DNA of 64,000 nt from Bog-473 sp963717455 (GCA_963717455.1 OY970336.1:3038001-3102000), one strand, 5' to 3'; counted from the stretch's first letter, positions 27,740-37,284 are shown. The notes: generated from the letters alone by a model not told the origin. Numbers and translations: made by a program.

Positions 27740-28058
27740 CCGCAGCGTGCCAAGATTGCCCCGGGTGAAGCAAGACCCATCATGGGGCGGCGCCCAGGTT
27801 CGCCTCGCCCTCGGTTCGAACCCGGTAAGGCAATACGAAGAAGCTGATCAGACTCCACATTGGACAGACCCTTCTTCCGGAATAAGTATCGCCGAAGCCG
27901 GCAGCCGACAGGTTCGCGCGTCAGGTCACCGGAGCGGAAGTGCGGAACACCAGGGCAACTGTCCCAAACGACCAGGGCAACTTTTCCAAGAGTCGTGCTC
28001 GCCGGGCTCGAAGTAGTCCCGCGGGTCAGCAGGCGTGGACGAAGGCGAGGTGCAGACC

Positions 28059-29927
28059 ATGGGCAGGATCCGGGTGCCAGGAGGCGGCTTGAGCCTCGTG
28101 CTCCTTATCGGGACGGCGGTGGCCGGTCCGCAGATCCTTGATCCGGGGGCGGTCGTCGCTGCCGTCGCGTCGCCACACGCTGTCACGGTGAGCCCGAGCC
28201 CCACACCGGCGTTCGTCCCTCCGGGCTGTGGAACCGGGACACCGGCCTACAACTACGCAGGGAGCGGTGACGCCGCCGATCCCCAGGTCGTCTACTCGGC
28301 CGGCACCTACTACGCGTTCACGACCGGCAACGCCCTCGGGAACCACATTGCGGCGCTGGTCTCGTCGTCGCCCAATTCGGGCTACGGGCCCTACACGCAG
28401 TCCACGCACACCTGCTACGGCTCAACGGCTCTGCCGAACCCTTCGCCCTGGGAACAAGCGAACACCCAAACGTCGCCCGGCGTGTTCCAGTACGCCGGGC
28501 ACTGGGTGATGTTCTACGACGCGGCCCAGGCGGGGCACGGGTCCGACACCGGGTTCGACTGCCTCACCGTCGCGACCGCCGCCTCCATCTCTCCCACCAG
28601 TGTGGTGTTCAACGACGTCTCCAACAGCCCCATCGAATGTCAATCCATGGGCTCCATCGACCCCGAGCCCTTCGTCGACCCCAGCACCGGTGACGCTTAT
28701 CTCGTGTGGAAGCAGAACGACGGGGGTTCGTCTGCGCCGGCCTACATCTGGGCCCAGCAGTTGAACCCGAGCGGCACCGGGTTCGCCGCCGGTTCGAGCG
28801 CCAGCCTCCTGCTCACGAACAACACCGTCAGCTATCCCTGGGAGACGACGGTGGAGAACCCCTCCATGAAGGCGGCCGGGGGCGGCTTCTATCTCGCGTT
28901 CTCCGCGGGCGTGTACACGAGTACCGGCTACGCCGCGGCGATCACCACCTGCAGCGGGCCTCTCGGCCCCTGCGGCCCGCAGAGCCAGATCCTGACCTCG
29001 TACGGGTCGGTCCTCGGTCCAGGTGGTGGATCGCTCTTCTCTGACGCCCACGGGAACTGGTGGCTCGACTACGCGGCCTGGCAGGGTGGCTCGCCCGGCT
29101 GCACCAGCTACGGGTGTGGCGCGGCCCGGCAGCTCTTCGTGGCGCCGATCACCCTGCCCAGCGCCCCAGGTCCCGTCGTCGGGATGGCCCCGTCGGCCGA
29201 TAGCGGCGGCTACTGGCTGGTGGCCAACGATGGGGGCATCTTCAGTTACGGGGACGCAGCGTTCCACGGCTCGGCCGGCTCGCTCCCGCTCAACAAGCCT
29301 GTCGTGGGTATGGCCGCCACCCATGACGGCGGCGGTTACTGGCTCGTTGCCAGCGACGGTGGGATCTTCAGTTACGGGAACGCAGCGTTCCACGGCTCGG
29401 CCGGCTCGCTCCCGCTCAACAAGCCGGTCGTGGGGATGGCCGCCACCCATGACGGCGGCGGGTACTGGCTCGTTGCCAGCGACGGTGGGATCTTCTCCTA
29501 CGGCGACGCGTCGTTCCACGGGTCGGCCGGCTCGCTGACCCTCAACAAGCCAGTCGTCGGGATGGCCGCGACGGCGGACGGTGGTGGCTACTGGCTGGTG
29601 GCCAGCGACGGTGGGATCTTCGCATACGGCGACGCGTCGTTCCACGGCTCGGCCGGCTCGCTGAGCCTCAACAAGCCAGTCGTCGGGATGGCGGCGACGG
29701 CGGACGGTGGTGGCTACTGGCTGGTGGCCTCCGACGGTGGCATCTTCAGCTACGGCAACGCGTCGTTCCACGGGTCGGCCGGCTCGCTGACCCTCAACAA
29801 GCCAGTCGTCGGGATGGCGTCCACCCACGACGGTGGTGGCTACTGGCTGGTGGCAAGCGACGGCGGGATCTTCACCTACGGCGACGCGTCGTTCTACGGC
29901 TCGGCGGCCTCGCTCACCCTGAACTAG
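28059..29927 (+). CDS. Secreted glycoside hydrolase family 43-like protein with six C-terminal GYWLV repeats
   Basis: Start ATG 28059 (GTG 28035 possible) follows GCGAGG. A signal segment (SLVLLIGTAVAGPQIL) leads to a five-bladed-propeller domain of GH43 type: DPQVVYSAGTYYAFTTG (base Asp), SIDPEPFVDPSTGDAYLVWK (middle Asp) and PWETTVENPSMKAAGGGFYL (acid Glu). Known members cleave arabinan or xylan. The C-terminal 250 residues are six copies of a 42-residue unit, KPVVGMAATxDGGGYWLVAS followed by DGGIFxYGDASFHGSAGSL, nearly identical in DNA (126 bp). Similar units form the whole protein at 47238. The repeats probably make a second propeller that binds wall or carbohydrate; enzymatic activity is inference. 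Confidence 0.82.
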   Translation: MGRIRVPGGGLSLVLLIGTAVAGPQILDPGAVVAAVASPHAVTVSPSPTPAFVPPGCGTGTPAYNYAGSGDAADPQVVYSAGTYYAFTTGNALGNHIAALVSSSPNSGYGPYTQSTHTCYGSTALPNPSPWEQANTQTSPGVFQYAGHWVMFYDAAQAGHGSDTGFDCLTVATAASISPTSVVFNDVSNSPIECQSMGSIDPEPFVDPSTGDAYLVWKQNDGGSSAPAYIWAQQLNPSGTGFAAGSSASLLLTNNTVSYPWETTVENPSMKAAGGGFYLAFSAGVYTSTGYAAAITTCSGPLGPCGPQSQILTSYGSVLGPGGGSLFSDAHGNWWLDYAAWQGGSPGCTSYGCGAARQLFVAPITLPSAPGPVVGMAPSADSGGYWLVANDGGIFSYGDAAFHGSAGSLPLNKPVVGMAATHDGGGYWLVASDGGIFSYGNAAFHGSAGSLPLNKPVVGMAATHDGGGYWLVASDGGIFSYGDASFHGSAGSLTLNKPVVGMAATADGGGYWLVASDGGIFAYGDASFHGSAGSLSLNKPVVGMAATADGGGYWLVASDGGIFSYGNASFHGSAGSLTLNKPVVGMASTHDGGGYWLVASDGGIFTYGDASFYGSAASLTLN

Positions 29928-29989
29928 CCCGTCGCCGGGACGTCGGCTGCCTCAACCAGAACTCAGGCTAACCAGGCCATCGCGCCAGC

Positions 29990-30260
29990 CAAGCCGGAGC
30001 TCGTCAGCGGTGCCACCGTGGTGATCGGCCAGGGCAACCGCGCCGGGGAGGGAGCCATCGCTGCCACCAGCGTCACGGTGGTGTCTGGACCAAGATCACC
30101 GCCGTGACCGGCGGGGGGCCAACTCCGGTACGTGGAACCTGTACGTCATCACCTCGGGGGCACCAGTGTGGCTAACGCCGCTGACGACTTCACGTGCTCC
30201 CCGTCCCCGTCCCGGCGTCTGGGCCGTGAGCCCCCACTCGGGCCCGGTGACCGGAGCCAC
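29990..30260 (+). pseudogene. Decayed IPT/TIG domains with several frameshifts
   Basis: Pieces SGATVVIGQGN, AGEGAIAATSVTVVS, TKITAVTGGG, GTWNLYVITS and then AVSPHSGPVTGA can be read only by switching frames at least three times. They match the IPT domains of the downstream gene at 30514. This was once an additional IPT unit or gene. Confidence 0.75.
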
Positions 30261-30513
30261 TCGATCTCTGCACGGTGCATGGGTCGACCCACCCACAGGG
30301 CCAATATCGACGGACCTTCGACCCACGACATGCCCAGGCGGCAGTAGGAAATGGCCTTTCGCCCCTATTGGCCGAGCGTTCCCGGTTGCAACATTGTCAT
30401 TGGTCGTTCTTTCAACGACTCTCAGCGCGCCGGAGGCATCGAGCAGGCGGGCGCAGCTGTCACCTGTGCGACGAGGACCAAATGCCCTGGAGATACGACA
30501 GGAGGGCAGTCCC

Positions 30514-31587
30514 ATGAAGCCATCTTTCCGTGCCATGCGTTTCAGGTCCGTTCTCTTCGAGAGAACTCCTCAGCGGCGACTGCGACGCATCACCGTAGGC
30601 CTGGCAGGCACGACAATCCGGCGCCATGTCGCCCGAGCGCTTTCTGTCACCCTCCTTACCGGCGCCCTGACAGCTCTCGGCGCTGGAGTAGTCGCAGGAC
30701 AGAGCGCAGCGGACTCGGTCGTTCCCACGGTCTCTGCCGTTAGTCCGCACTCGGGCCCGGTGAGCGGAGGCACGGCCATTACCATCACCGGGACCGGCTT
30801 CGTGAGCGGCGCCACCGTGGAGATCGGCCAGGGCAGTGGTCCAGGGCCAGCGGCCATCGCCGCCACCAACGTCATGGTGGTGTCTCCGACCGAGATCACT
30901 GCCGTCACGGGCGGAGGGGCCAAAGCCGGTACGTGGAGCTTGTATGTCATCACCTCGGGGGGCACCAGTGTCGCTAGCTCTGGTGACATTTTCTCTTACA
31001 AAAACCCCGTCCCCACCGTCTTGGCCTTGAGCAATCGGAACTCGGGCCCGACCTCAGGGGGCACCTTCCTCATCATCCTCGGGACCGGCTTCGTGAGCGG
31101 CGCCAAGGTGGTCATAGGCCAGGGCCAAGGAGCGGGAACGGGAGCCATCGCCGCCACCAACGTCGTGGTGGTGTCTCCGACCGAGATCACTGCCGTCACG
31201 GGCGGAGGGGCCAAAGCCGGTACGTCGAGCTTGTATGTCATCACGTCTGGGGGCACCAGTGCAGCCAACCTCGGTGCCTGGTTCACGTACATGGCTGTTC
31301 CAACCGTCTCGGACCTGAGCCCGAACTCCGGCCCGACGGCTGGGGGCACCGCCGTCACGATTACGGGAACCGGCTTCGTCAAGGGTTTCGTCGCCACCGT
31401 GGAGATCGGTCAGGGCAAAGGCGCCGGAACGGGAGCCATCCCCGCTACCAACGTCAAAATTGTGTCTCCGACCGAGATCACTGCCGTTACGGGCGGAGGG
31501 GCCAAAGCCGGGACCTGGAGCCTGTATGTCATCACCGACGGGGGCACCAGTGCGGCTAACGCTGGTGACAACTTCACCTATGACTGA
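30514..31587 (+). CDS. Secreted protein made of three IPT/TIG domains
   Basis: ATG 30514 follows AGGAGGGCAGTCCC, a strong Shine-Dalgarno. It has a basic N-terminus (RRLRRITVGLAGTTIRRH) and a signal helix (ALSVTLLTGALTALGAGVVA). Then come three IPT domains of about 88 residues, each with VSPxSGPxSGGTAITITGTG, GAIAATNV and TAVTGGGAKAGTWSLYVI. Unlike its relatives it has no large N-terminal module. It lies just after the decayed IPT stretch, so a larger parent may have lost its head. Function is unknown; IPT folds usually mediate binding. Confidence 0.85.
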   Translation: MKPSFRAMRFRSVLFERTPQRRLRRITVGLAGTTIRRHVARALSVTLLTGALTALGAGVVAGQSAADSVVPTVSAVSPHSGPVSGGTAITITGTGFVSGATVEIGQGSGPGPAAIAATNVMVVSPTEITAVTGGGAKAGTWSLYVITSGGTSVASSGDIFSYKNPVPTVLALSNRNSGPTSGGTFLIILGTGFVSGAKVVIGQGQGAGTGAIAATNVVVVSPTEITAVTGGGAKAGTSSLYVITSGGTSAANLGAWFTYMAVPTVSDLSPNSGPTAGGTAVTITGTGFVKGFVATVEIGQGKGAGTGAIPATNVKIVSPTEITAVTGGGAKAGTWSLYVITDGGTSAANAGDNFTYD

Positions 31588-31625
31588 GGCCGGTCGGTTC
31601 TTGCCATTCTCAGGCTGTCCGATGA

Positions 31626-32123
31626 ACACCGCTGCTTTTCGGTAGGTCCGACCCTCGGTTCAACGAACTCGTCAATTCCGCCGTTCTCCACATCTCCGAT
31701 CGATCAGCCCTCTGGACGGTCACCGGACACACGAGCTATCTCATCCTCATCGGCTTGACAATCGAAGTCACCTTGTTCTTCCTCATGGCAGGCGTCGTGT
31801 TCGTCAAGTTCCTCCCACCGGATCGCACGATGCGCATTGCGGGAACCCCGAACCGATGGGTGTACGTCGTGGGGTTCTCGTGTATGTCGGTGGCAGTTGA
31901 GATCCTCCTGCACGCCACCGGCTACCTCCACTGGGAGTACTGGTTCTGGAACGTCCCCTTCATCCCGCTCATCGTGATCTTCGGTTACATGACGTTCTAT
32001 GGGGTGGCTGCATGGGTGTTCGACATGGGCCAGAACCACCGACGGCAGGTCGCCATTGTTGGAACGATTGCCGGGATCGATGCCGTTCTCGCCCTGGGCT
32101 TCGGGCTTGCCGGTTGGCTCTAG
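31626..32123 (+). CDS. Four-helix integral membrane protein, start unclear (possibly 5'-truncated)
   Basis: The frame is open from after TGA 31623 to TAG 32121-32123. The first in-frame conventional start is TTG 31755, but sequence upstream (DPRFNELVNSAVLHISDRSA) also looks coding. Hydrophobic segments: EVTLFFLMAGVVFVKFL, WVYVVGFSCMSVAVEILLHA, WNVPFIPLIVIFGYMTFYGV, VAIVGTIAGIDAVLALGFGL. The motif WEYWFWNVPF is typical of a conserved actinobacterial membrane family without assigned role. It may be a fragment, because a type a recombinase tail begins 26 bases after its stop. Confidence 0.6.
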   Translation, partial: TPLLFGRSDPRFNELVNSAVLHISDRSALWTVTGHTSYLILIGLTIEVTLFFLMAGVVFVKFLPPDRTMRIAGTPNRWVYVVGFSCMSVAVEILLHATGYLHWEYWFWNVPFIPLIVIFGYMTFYGVAAWVFDMGQNHRRQVAIVGTIAGIDAVLALGFGLAGWL

Positions 32124-32148
32124 CCCAAGAAAGTACCGGTGACCTGCA

Positions 32149-32222
32149 GTGTCGGAGGACCGATTGATCCTCTGAGTACACCGGCCATGCTCAAGGGCCG
32201 GGTACAGCTCAGGGCGACCTAG
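32149..32222 (+). repeat. Serine-recombinase C-terminal tail, type a, copy 3
   Basis: Reads VGGPIDPLSTPAMLKGRVQL and then RAT-stop in one frame. It follows the same V-G-G-P pattern as 2234, 9399 and 61258. Confidence 0.55.
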
Positions 32223-32503
32223 TTGTTCTAAACGGCGGGTCGCCGAGACCCTGACCCGGTCGGGGTCCGCGAGGTTCTGAGTGGGGACGAAGCCCTGCGG
32301 GAGATCGGCGAGCATCACGCCGCCAATGTTCTCTCATGCCCCCTGGAAACAGACACCGCCCGGGGCGCCGAGGCAGCTGATGGACACGCGCCAAAAGCGC
32401 TGGCGCCTGATCTCCACGCCTGAAGGCGAGCCGATGGCGAACATGTCTCCGCGAGGGGCCCAGCGGGAAGTGCGAATGGTGTAATTCAGGACCGACTCGT
32501 CCA

Positions 32504-33463
32504 TCAGACCGGTTCGGACATCACTTCGATGGCCTGACATGTAAGGGCTTGGGTCGGACTATTCGTGACAGAGCCAGTCGTTGTGAACGATTGGGTCTGG
32601 CCAGGACTCACCGAGTTCACCTGTACGTCCGCCGTACCTTGAGCAGAGGGGTCACCCAGGATTGCGATCGTGATGTCGTAGTCATTTGCGGTGGATCCTG
32701 TGTTCGTTACGGTTCCGCTTATGGCGATGTCAGTGCCAGCGGCGCCGGCACTGGTTGAGGGGTTGGTCGAATCGTTGGCGCACTGTGTGAACGTCACCAG
32801 AGCACTGGGATCGAGCGTCGATCCACTGCCGGAATTGCCGGAATTGCCGGAATTGCCGGTGATATCGGGTGCGACCGTCGGTGGCGCGGTCGTCGGCGGT
32901 GCAGTCGTGGGTGGCGCAGTCGTCGGCGGCGCAGCCGTGGGTGGTGCAGTCGTGGGTGGTGCAGTCGTGGGTGGTGCAGTCGTGGGTGGTGCAGTCGTGG
33001 GTGGTGCAGTCCGATGAAGGCTCGCCCGGTCAGAGGACAAGTGGTTGCTCGTCCCGTTTCCGATCGTTGCGAGCAGAATGGCCGTGGCAACGATTGCAAT
33101 GAGGCACGCCGGGAATCCGACAAACACCACCCTATGCCGCGAACGCGGCGAAGATCCCGGGGTTGATTGCAATTCTGAATCCTGCGCAGGAGGATCGTCT
33201 GTAGCCGCAACAGTGGAGGCCACGTCCCTTTCCAGAGCGGCGTGGCGCGGGGCTCCGGAAGGTGCGATTTCGGGCAGATGCCATGCGCCGTTTTGGTCTT
33301 GCCACCAACCAGGAGGTATCGAAGGGTTCGCAAGCGCTGGAGACGACGCCATGTCCGGTGCCGGAGCGGCGTGGCGCGGGGCTCCGGAACGTGCGACCTC
33401 GGGCAGATGCCATTCGCCGTTCTGGTCTTGCCACCAGCCTGGTCCCTGAGAAGTGTTGCGCAT
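32504..33463 (-). CDS. Membrane-anchored protein with two WWQDQNG repeats and a Pro/Thr stalk
   Basis: 319 residues from ATG 33463 (MRNTSQGPGWWQDQNG), preceded by AGAAGGGAC. The cytoplasmic part has two copies of a 27-residue unit (GWWQDQNGEWHLPEVARSGA, GWWQDQNGAWHLPEIAPSGA) like the Trp-rich actinobacterial N-terminal motif found ahead of many membrane proteins. One helix follows (VVFVGFPACLIAIVATAILL), then a long PPTTA repeat stalk, an NSG repeat, and an external beta domain (TDIAISGTVTNTGSTANDYD) of the FxLYD/DUF4352 kind. The topology suggests a surface-exposed domain on a stalk. Its partner is unknown. Confidence 0.82.
   Translation of the reverse strand: MRNTSQGPGWWQDQNGEWHLPEVARSGAPRHAAPAPDMASSPALANPSIPPGWWQDQNGAWHLPEIAPSGAPRHAALERDVASTVAATDDPPAQDSELQSTPGSSPRSRHRVVFVGFPACLIAIVATAILLATIGNGTSNHLSSDRASLHRTAPPTTAPPTTAPPTTAPPTTAPPTAAPPTTAPPTTAPPTTAPPTVAPDITGNSGNSGNSGSGSTLDPSALVTFTQCANDSTNPSTSAGAAGTDIAISGTVTNTGSTANDYDITIAILGDPSAQGTADVQVNSVSPGQTQSFTTTGSVTNSPTQALTCQAIEVMSEPV
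32880..33012. repeat. 15-bp tandem repeat coding for PPTTA
   Basis: About nine copies of GGTGGTGCAGTCGTG with small changes, inside the 32504 gene. It encodes the Pro/Thr stalk. Copy number probably varies between strains. Confidence 0.85.
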
Positions 33464-33857
33464 GTCCCTTCTGCCCGGAGAATGGACGTTCGGACTGGAA
33501 CGTCCCGTCAATCAGTATCTGATCGATACCACGCAAAACCCCCTTGTCTCAACGGCGTTTCCATGGTGTTGACGCCGGCGGCGACCTGTGTGCGGTGGGG
33601 AGGGGCTTCAGGAAGTCGGACGCTAAAGGTCACGCTAGGCGCCGGGCCCTGGCGGAGACCAGCTCTCGGGCAGATCGTCCTTAGGACGTCTGCATTCGTG
33701 AGCTGGGCATTCACTGACCTCCCATCCGTCTCGCACAGGCTCAAATAGTGGCGCGTCGTCAGGCTTGGCCCCTCGGCTGCGCCCGCGGCGATGTTCGATG
33801 GGCCGGCATGCCCGACCCCCTTTCCCCAGCATGAACACCGCCGCCAGCCCGTGAAAG
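33464..33857. other. Intergenic stretch
   Basis: No gene is supported and no repeat or hairpin is noted. Confidence 0.4.
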
Positions 33858-34400
33858 ATGCAATCCGCCGGGTGCGCGACCGGGACGGTCGAGGACCAGC
33901 TGGCCCCGACCGCGTTCTCGGTCCCCGAGCCGGACGCGGTCTGGTGCACGGTCTGCGGGATCGAGCTCTTCTGCGATGGCGCGGACGCGGCCGTCTTCCA
34001 CGGCCTCCCCTCGGTGCAATACGAGCGCAGCTCAGCGCTGTCGAGGGGTACTGCACGCCGGGGATGACGGTGTTCGACGTGGACGCCAACCTCGGCCACC
34101 ACTCGCTGCTGGCCGCTCGGCTGGTCCGGGGGTCGGGCGCGTCGTGGCCCGGAAGCGGACTTCCGAGAGTGCCGTCCGAGAGTGCCGTTTGCTCTTTCGT
34201 CCGTGCGGGCGTCGACACCGTCGAGGTCGTCCTCGTGGCAGCCGACGTGGATACTGGTTTGGGCCTACTACTCCTCGTGCGCTACTCCCACGCACGTCGA
34301 CTTGAACTCCGGCCTCCTCGACGATCGCGCCCAGACGGCCCATCGCGGCGTGGTGGTGCCGACGTTAGCCCTCGGCCAGATCGTCACGTACTTCGTGGGC
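33858..34400 (+). pseudogene. FkbM-type methyltransferase remnant, frameshifted
   Basis: CGIELFCDGADAAVFHGLPS and VQYERSS in one frame continue as QLSAVEGYCTPGMTVFDVDA and NLGHHSLLAARLV in another. The latter is motif I of FkbM methyltransferases (usually GMTVxDVGANxGYYSLLAA). A C-terminal piece (HVDLNSGLLDDRA, VVPTLALGQIVTYF) follows in a third frame. At least two frameshifts; not functional. Confidence 0.55.
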
Positions 34401-34487
34401 CTCATCGAGGAGGCGTGGCGGGGGACGGAGGGCCGCGGGGTCAAAGGCGCGCAGAGGCTGATCGCGGATGACCGGCCCGGCCAGCTC

Positions 34488-35172
34488 TCACGTTGTCCGG
34501 GTTCTCGTGGAGCGCGCGCCGCGTCGGCGGATCACCACGATTCCTATCCCTGCGACCAGGACCAGTGCTCCTGCGAAGATGAGCAATTGTGCTGTCGAGG
34601 ACGAGCCCTGGGACGCCACTACGGCCTTGTGTGAGGTGGGGATAGGCTCGGGCGTCAAACGACCTTCGAACCCGGCCACCGTCCGGTCGGGAGCCAGGAT
34701 CCAACGCTGCTGGGTGACGACAACCCCTGGCCAAAGGCTCTGGGGCGGCATCGACACCCACGCGGAGGTGCCGTCCGACGCGGTAATTGATGGTCATCGA
34801 GCCGAGGGTGCCCAGGTACTTGTAGTCCACATCGACCTGATACACGGGCAGAGTGGACGGGGGATCCTCGAACGGCGGGGTGCCGAACACCGACTCGGGC
34901 AGCCAGGCCTGCACGAAGGCGGTGGCTTGACTGCTGTCGAGCGTACGCCCGGACTCGGGACCATTGCCGCCGATGCTGGCGTCGAGGATCTCGAGCCCGG
35001 GGGCGAGCTGGCTCAGCGAGGGCTGGCCGCCGGTCTGGCTGGTCGTCGGGCTGCTCGTGGGGTGCGTCTGGGCGCCTGCCGGCGCCACCACCCACGCCGG
35101 CCCGAGGAGGCCGAGCGCACAAAGGACGAGGCCGGCGAGACTCAAACGGGCAGGTGATCGCAGCGGTCGCAT
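34488..35172 (-). pseudogene. Secreted, C-terminally anchored surface protein with one frameshift
   Basis: A signal peptide (SLAGLVLCALGLLGPAWVVA) and about 100 residues (GLEILDASIGGNG, LPVYQVDVDYKYLGTLGSMT) are in one frame. The rest (DGTSAWVSMPPQSLWPGVVV, then the helix AQLLIFAGALVLVAGIGIVV and RRRGARSTR) is in another. The break is near 34780 and removing one C restores a single reading frame. The layout of signal, external domain, C-terminal helix and basic tail is that of a cell-surface protein. It is either a recent pseudogene or a sequencing error. Confidence 0.7.
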
Positions 35173-35386
35173 GGGCTCGTGAAACTACTCACTAGGACCC
35201 GACGGAGTCGAGCACCCCATCGGCGACGTTCACGCGGTCAAACCCGACGCAGCGCCAGAGGGGGCAAGCCGGCAGGAAGAGCGTCGGATATCGGTGAGAC
35301 CGCTTGACGTTGTGACCATATGCCACTAGACCGCTCGTGTTCGGAGCCACCGGACTTGGTGGGCAGGATTACGGGAGGGCATGAAG

Positions 35387-37129
35387 ATGCGTGGGTCGAG
35401 ATTTACGCTGCTCGCATCGGGTGCGGTAATGGCGCTCGCAGTACCAGTAACGGCGCTCGGACTGGGGTCCGGTTCCGCTGGCGCCGCCATAACCAACGCG
35501 TGCAGCTTCGGGCAGTACCCGAACGCACCGGGGGGTCAGAGCCAACTCCAGGTGAACTGCACGTTCACCAATGCGGGCTCGTCATCGAACGAGACCGTCG
35601 AGGACTTCCCCCAAGCGGTCTGGCACGACGGTGCCGCCTGGCACGTCACCGACGGTGTGACCACCAGCGGAAGCGCGACGGTCACGTCCGCCTCGGCGCA
35701 CTTCAACGCCGCCACCGACATCAACCACACGGTCTCGGGACCGGACACGATCTTTGGTCTCATTCCGATCCCGGCTGACACGTTCATCATCGCCGTGAAC
35801 AGTCCCACCTCGGTCACGTTGAACCACAACGCGACCGCCTCGAAGACGGGCATCACGCTGACCATAAACAACTCGAGCACCCGTTCCGTGACCGATGGCG
35901 TGATCCAGTACGGGAACAAAACCATCACCTCGGCCACGGCCAACTTCACCTCCGCCGACGTGGGCCGGATCGTGACCGGCACCTACATTCCGAACTACGA
36001 CACGATCGCCTCGGTGACCAACACCACCACGGCCGTGCTCACCCACGCGGCGACGGCGAACCAGACGGCTCAGGCCCTGACCATCGGGGCGGACGAGCAG
36101 ACCTCGTCCACCCGTGAGGTGACGGACGCCCAGCTGACCAGCGGCAGCACCACGCTGACGTCGGCCAGCGCCAACTTTCAGGCCTCCGACGTGCAGCTCC
36201 CGGTGACCGGCTGTGGCATCCCGACGGGGGATTACGTCGCCTCGGTGACGAACGCGACGACGGCGGTGCTCCACGCTGCGGCCACCGTCACTCGGCCCTT
36301 CGCCGTCAGCGACGGCGCGACCACCAGTGGCTCCACCACGGTGACCTCGGCCTCGGCCGGCTTCAGCACCGCCTGTGACGCCAACAAGGCGATCACCGGG
36401 GCCGGTATCCCGGCCGGGGCCTACATCAAGACGGTGACCAACGCGACGACGGTCACGATTTCGGCGAAGGCCACCGCGACCGCCACGGGCGTGAGCCTCA
36501 CCGAGTCGCCCGGCGCAACCGAGGTGATCGGGGTGCCGTCGGCAACGGCGCCGGCCAACGCTGACTCGGTGTCCACCATCGGGACGACGCTGACGCTCAA
36601 CCCGACGCTCGTCAAGGGCGCCGCACCCTGTTCCGCCGGGGACCCCTCGGGCGAGACCATCGAGGGTGCCTGGTACAACCCGGGCGACTACCAGGCCAAC
36701 ACGCTGGCGCTCTCGCCAGCCGATCTCCCGAGCGACACGATCGGAGAGATCCTCTACCCGACGTCGGTCGTCTCCTTCGCCGGCTACGTCGTCAACGAGG
36801 GCGCCGGCACCACGGGTGAGCTGGACACCGCTGCGCACACCGACATCATCCTGCCGTTCGTGCCCACCGGCCTGGCGCTGTGCGCAACCCCGGCACTGGG
36901 CATCGGCTCGTCGTTCTCGTACAACGGGTCGACGATCGCCCAGCAGAAGGTGCCGACGGGCGTCGGTACCCCGGGCACGGCCGACGTGCGTGGTATCGAG
37001 AATCTGGGCAGCGGCGTCTCCACGACGACCGGCACCGCGTACCTGATAAACGGGAAGGGTTCGTCGCCGTACAGCGGCCCCTGCACCACCAATTTCCCAG
37101 CTGCCGTCACTGACGTTCCTTGCAGCTGA
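35387..37129 (+). CDS. Secreted beta-repeat protein (four VTDG...TSASAxF units)
   Basis: ATG 35387 is preferred because GGGAGG lies 8 bases upstream; ATG 35381 is an alternative. A signal peptide (TLLASGAVMALAVPVTALGL) is followed by a Cys-containing segment. Then come four units of about 65-80 residues with the pattern VTDGxxTSGSxTVTSASAxF, then GxxIPAxxxIxxVTNxTTVxL. The C-terminal 190 residues (AWYNPGDYQANTLALSPADL, DVRGIENLGSGVST) form a different domain. Very Thr/Ser/Ala-rich and probably a surface or matrix protein. No family name can be given. A strong hairpin follows the gene. Confidence 0.82.
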   Translation: MRGSRFTLLASGAVMALAVPVTALGLGSGSAGAAITNACSFGQYPNAPGGQSQLQVNCTFTNAGSSSNETVEDFPQAVWHDGAAWHVTDGVTTSGSATVTSASAHFNAATDINHTVSGPDTIFGLIPIPADTFIIAVNSPTSVTLNHNATASKTGITLTINNSSTRSVTDGVIQYGNKTITSATANFTSADVGRIVTGTYIPNYDTIASVTNTTTAVLTHAATANQTAQALTIGADEQTSSTREVTDAQLTSGSTTLTSASANFQASDVQLPVTGCGIPTGDYVASVTNATTAVLHAAATVTRPFAVSDGATTSGSTTVTSASAGFSTACDANKAITGAGIPAGAYIKTVTNATTVTISAKATATATGVSLTESPGATEVIGVPSATAPANADSVSTIGTTLTLNPTLVKGAAPCSAGDPSGETIEGAWYNPGDYQANTLALSPADLPSDTIGEILYPTSVVSFAGYVVNEGAGTTGELDTAAHTDIILPFVPTGLALCATPALGIGSSFSYNGSTIAQQKVPTGVGTPGTADVRGIENLGSGVSTTTGTAYLINGKGSSPYSGPCTTNFPAAVTDVPCS

Positions 37130-37196
37130 GAATTAGGGCTGATGCGCTGATCCTCCCCGCGTAATTCTCGGGGCAGGGTCGGGACATAGGGCGAAG

Positions 37197-37237
37197 ACGG
37201 CCGGGGGAGCGGGCATCGAGCCCGCTCCCCCGGCCGT
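37197..37237. terminator. Strong hairpin terminator after the 35387 gene
   Basis: An 18-bp perfect stem, ACGGCCGGGGGAGCGGGC pairing with its complement 37220-37237, loop ATCGA. No T-run follows, as is common in high-GC actinobacteria. Confidence 0.75.
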
Positions 37238-37258
37238 GTTCCCACGGGAGGAGCCGCA

Positions 37259-37284
37259 CCCCGACTCCGCTCATTGAGTCGGGG
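37259..37284. terminator. Second hairpin in tandem
   Basis: CCCCGACTC / GAGTCGGGG, 9-bp perfect stem, 8-base loop, 21 bases after the first hairpin. Confidence 0.5.

Noticed and set aside
27787..27830. tRNA-like T-loop (GGTTCGAACCC)
   Set aside because: The T-arm stem does not pair on either strand and no acceptor or anticodon arm is found.
32880..33012. Regular short repeats that might suggest a CRISPR array
   Set aside because: The 15-bp units are in tandem without spacers and code for PPTTA in a clear gene.
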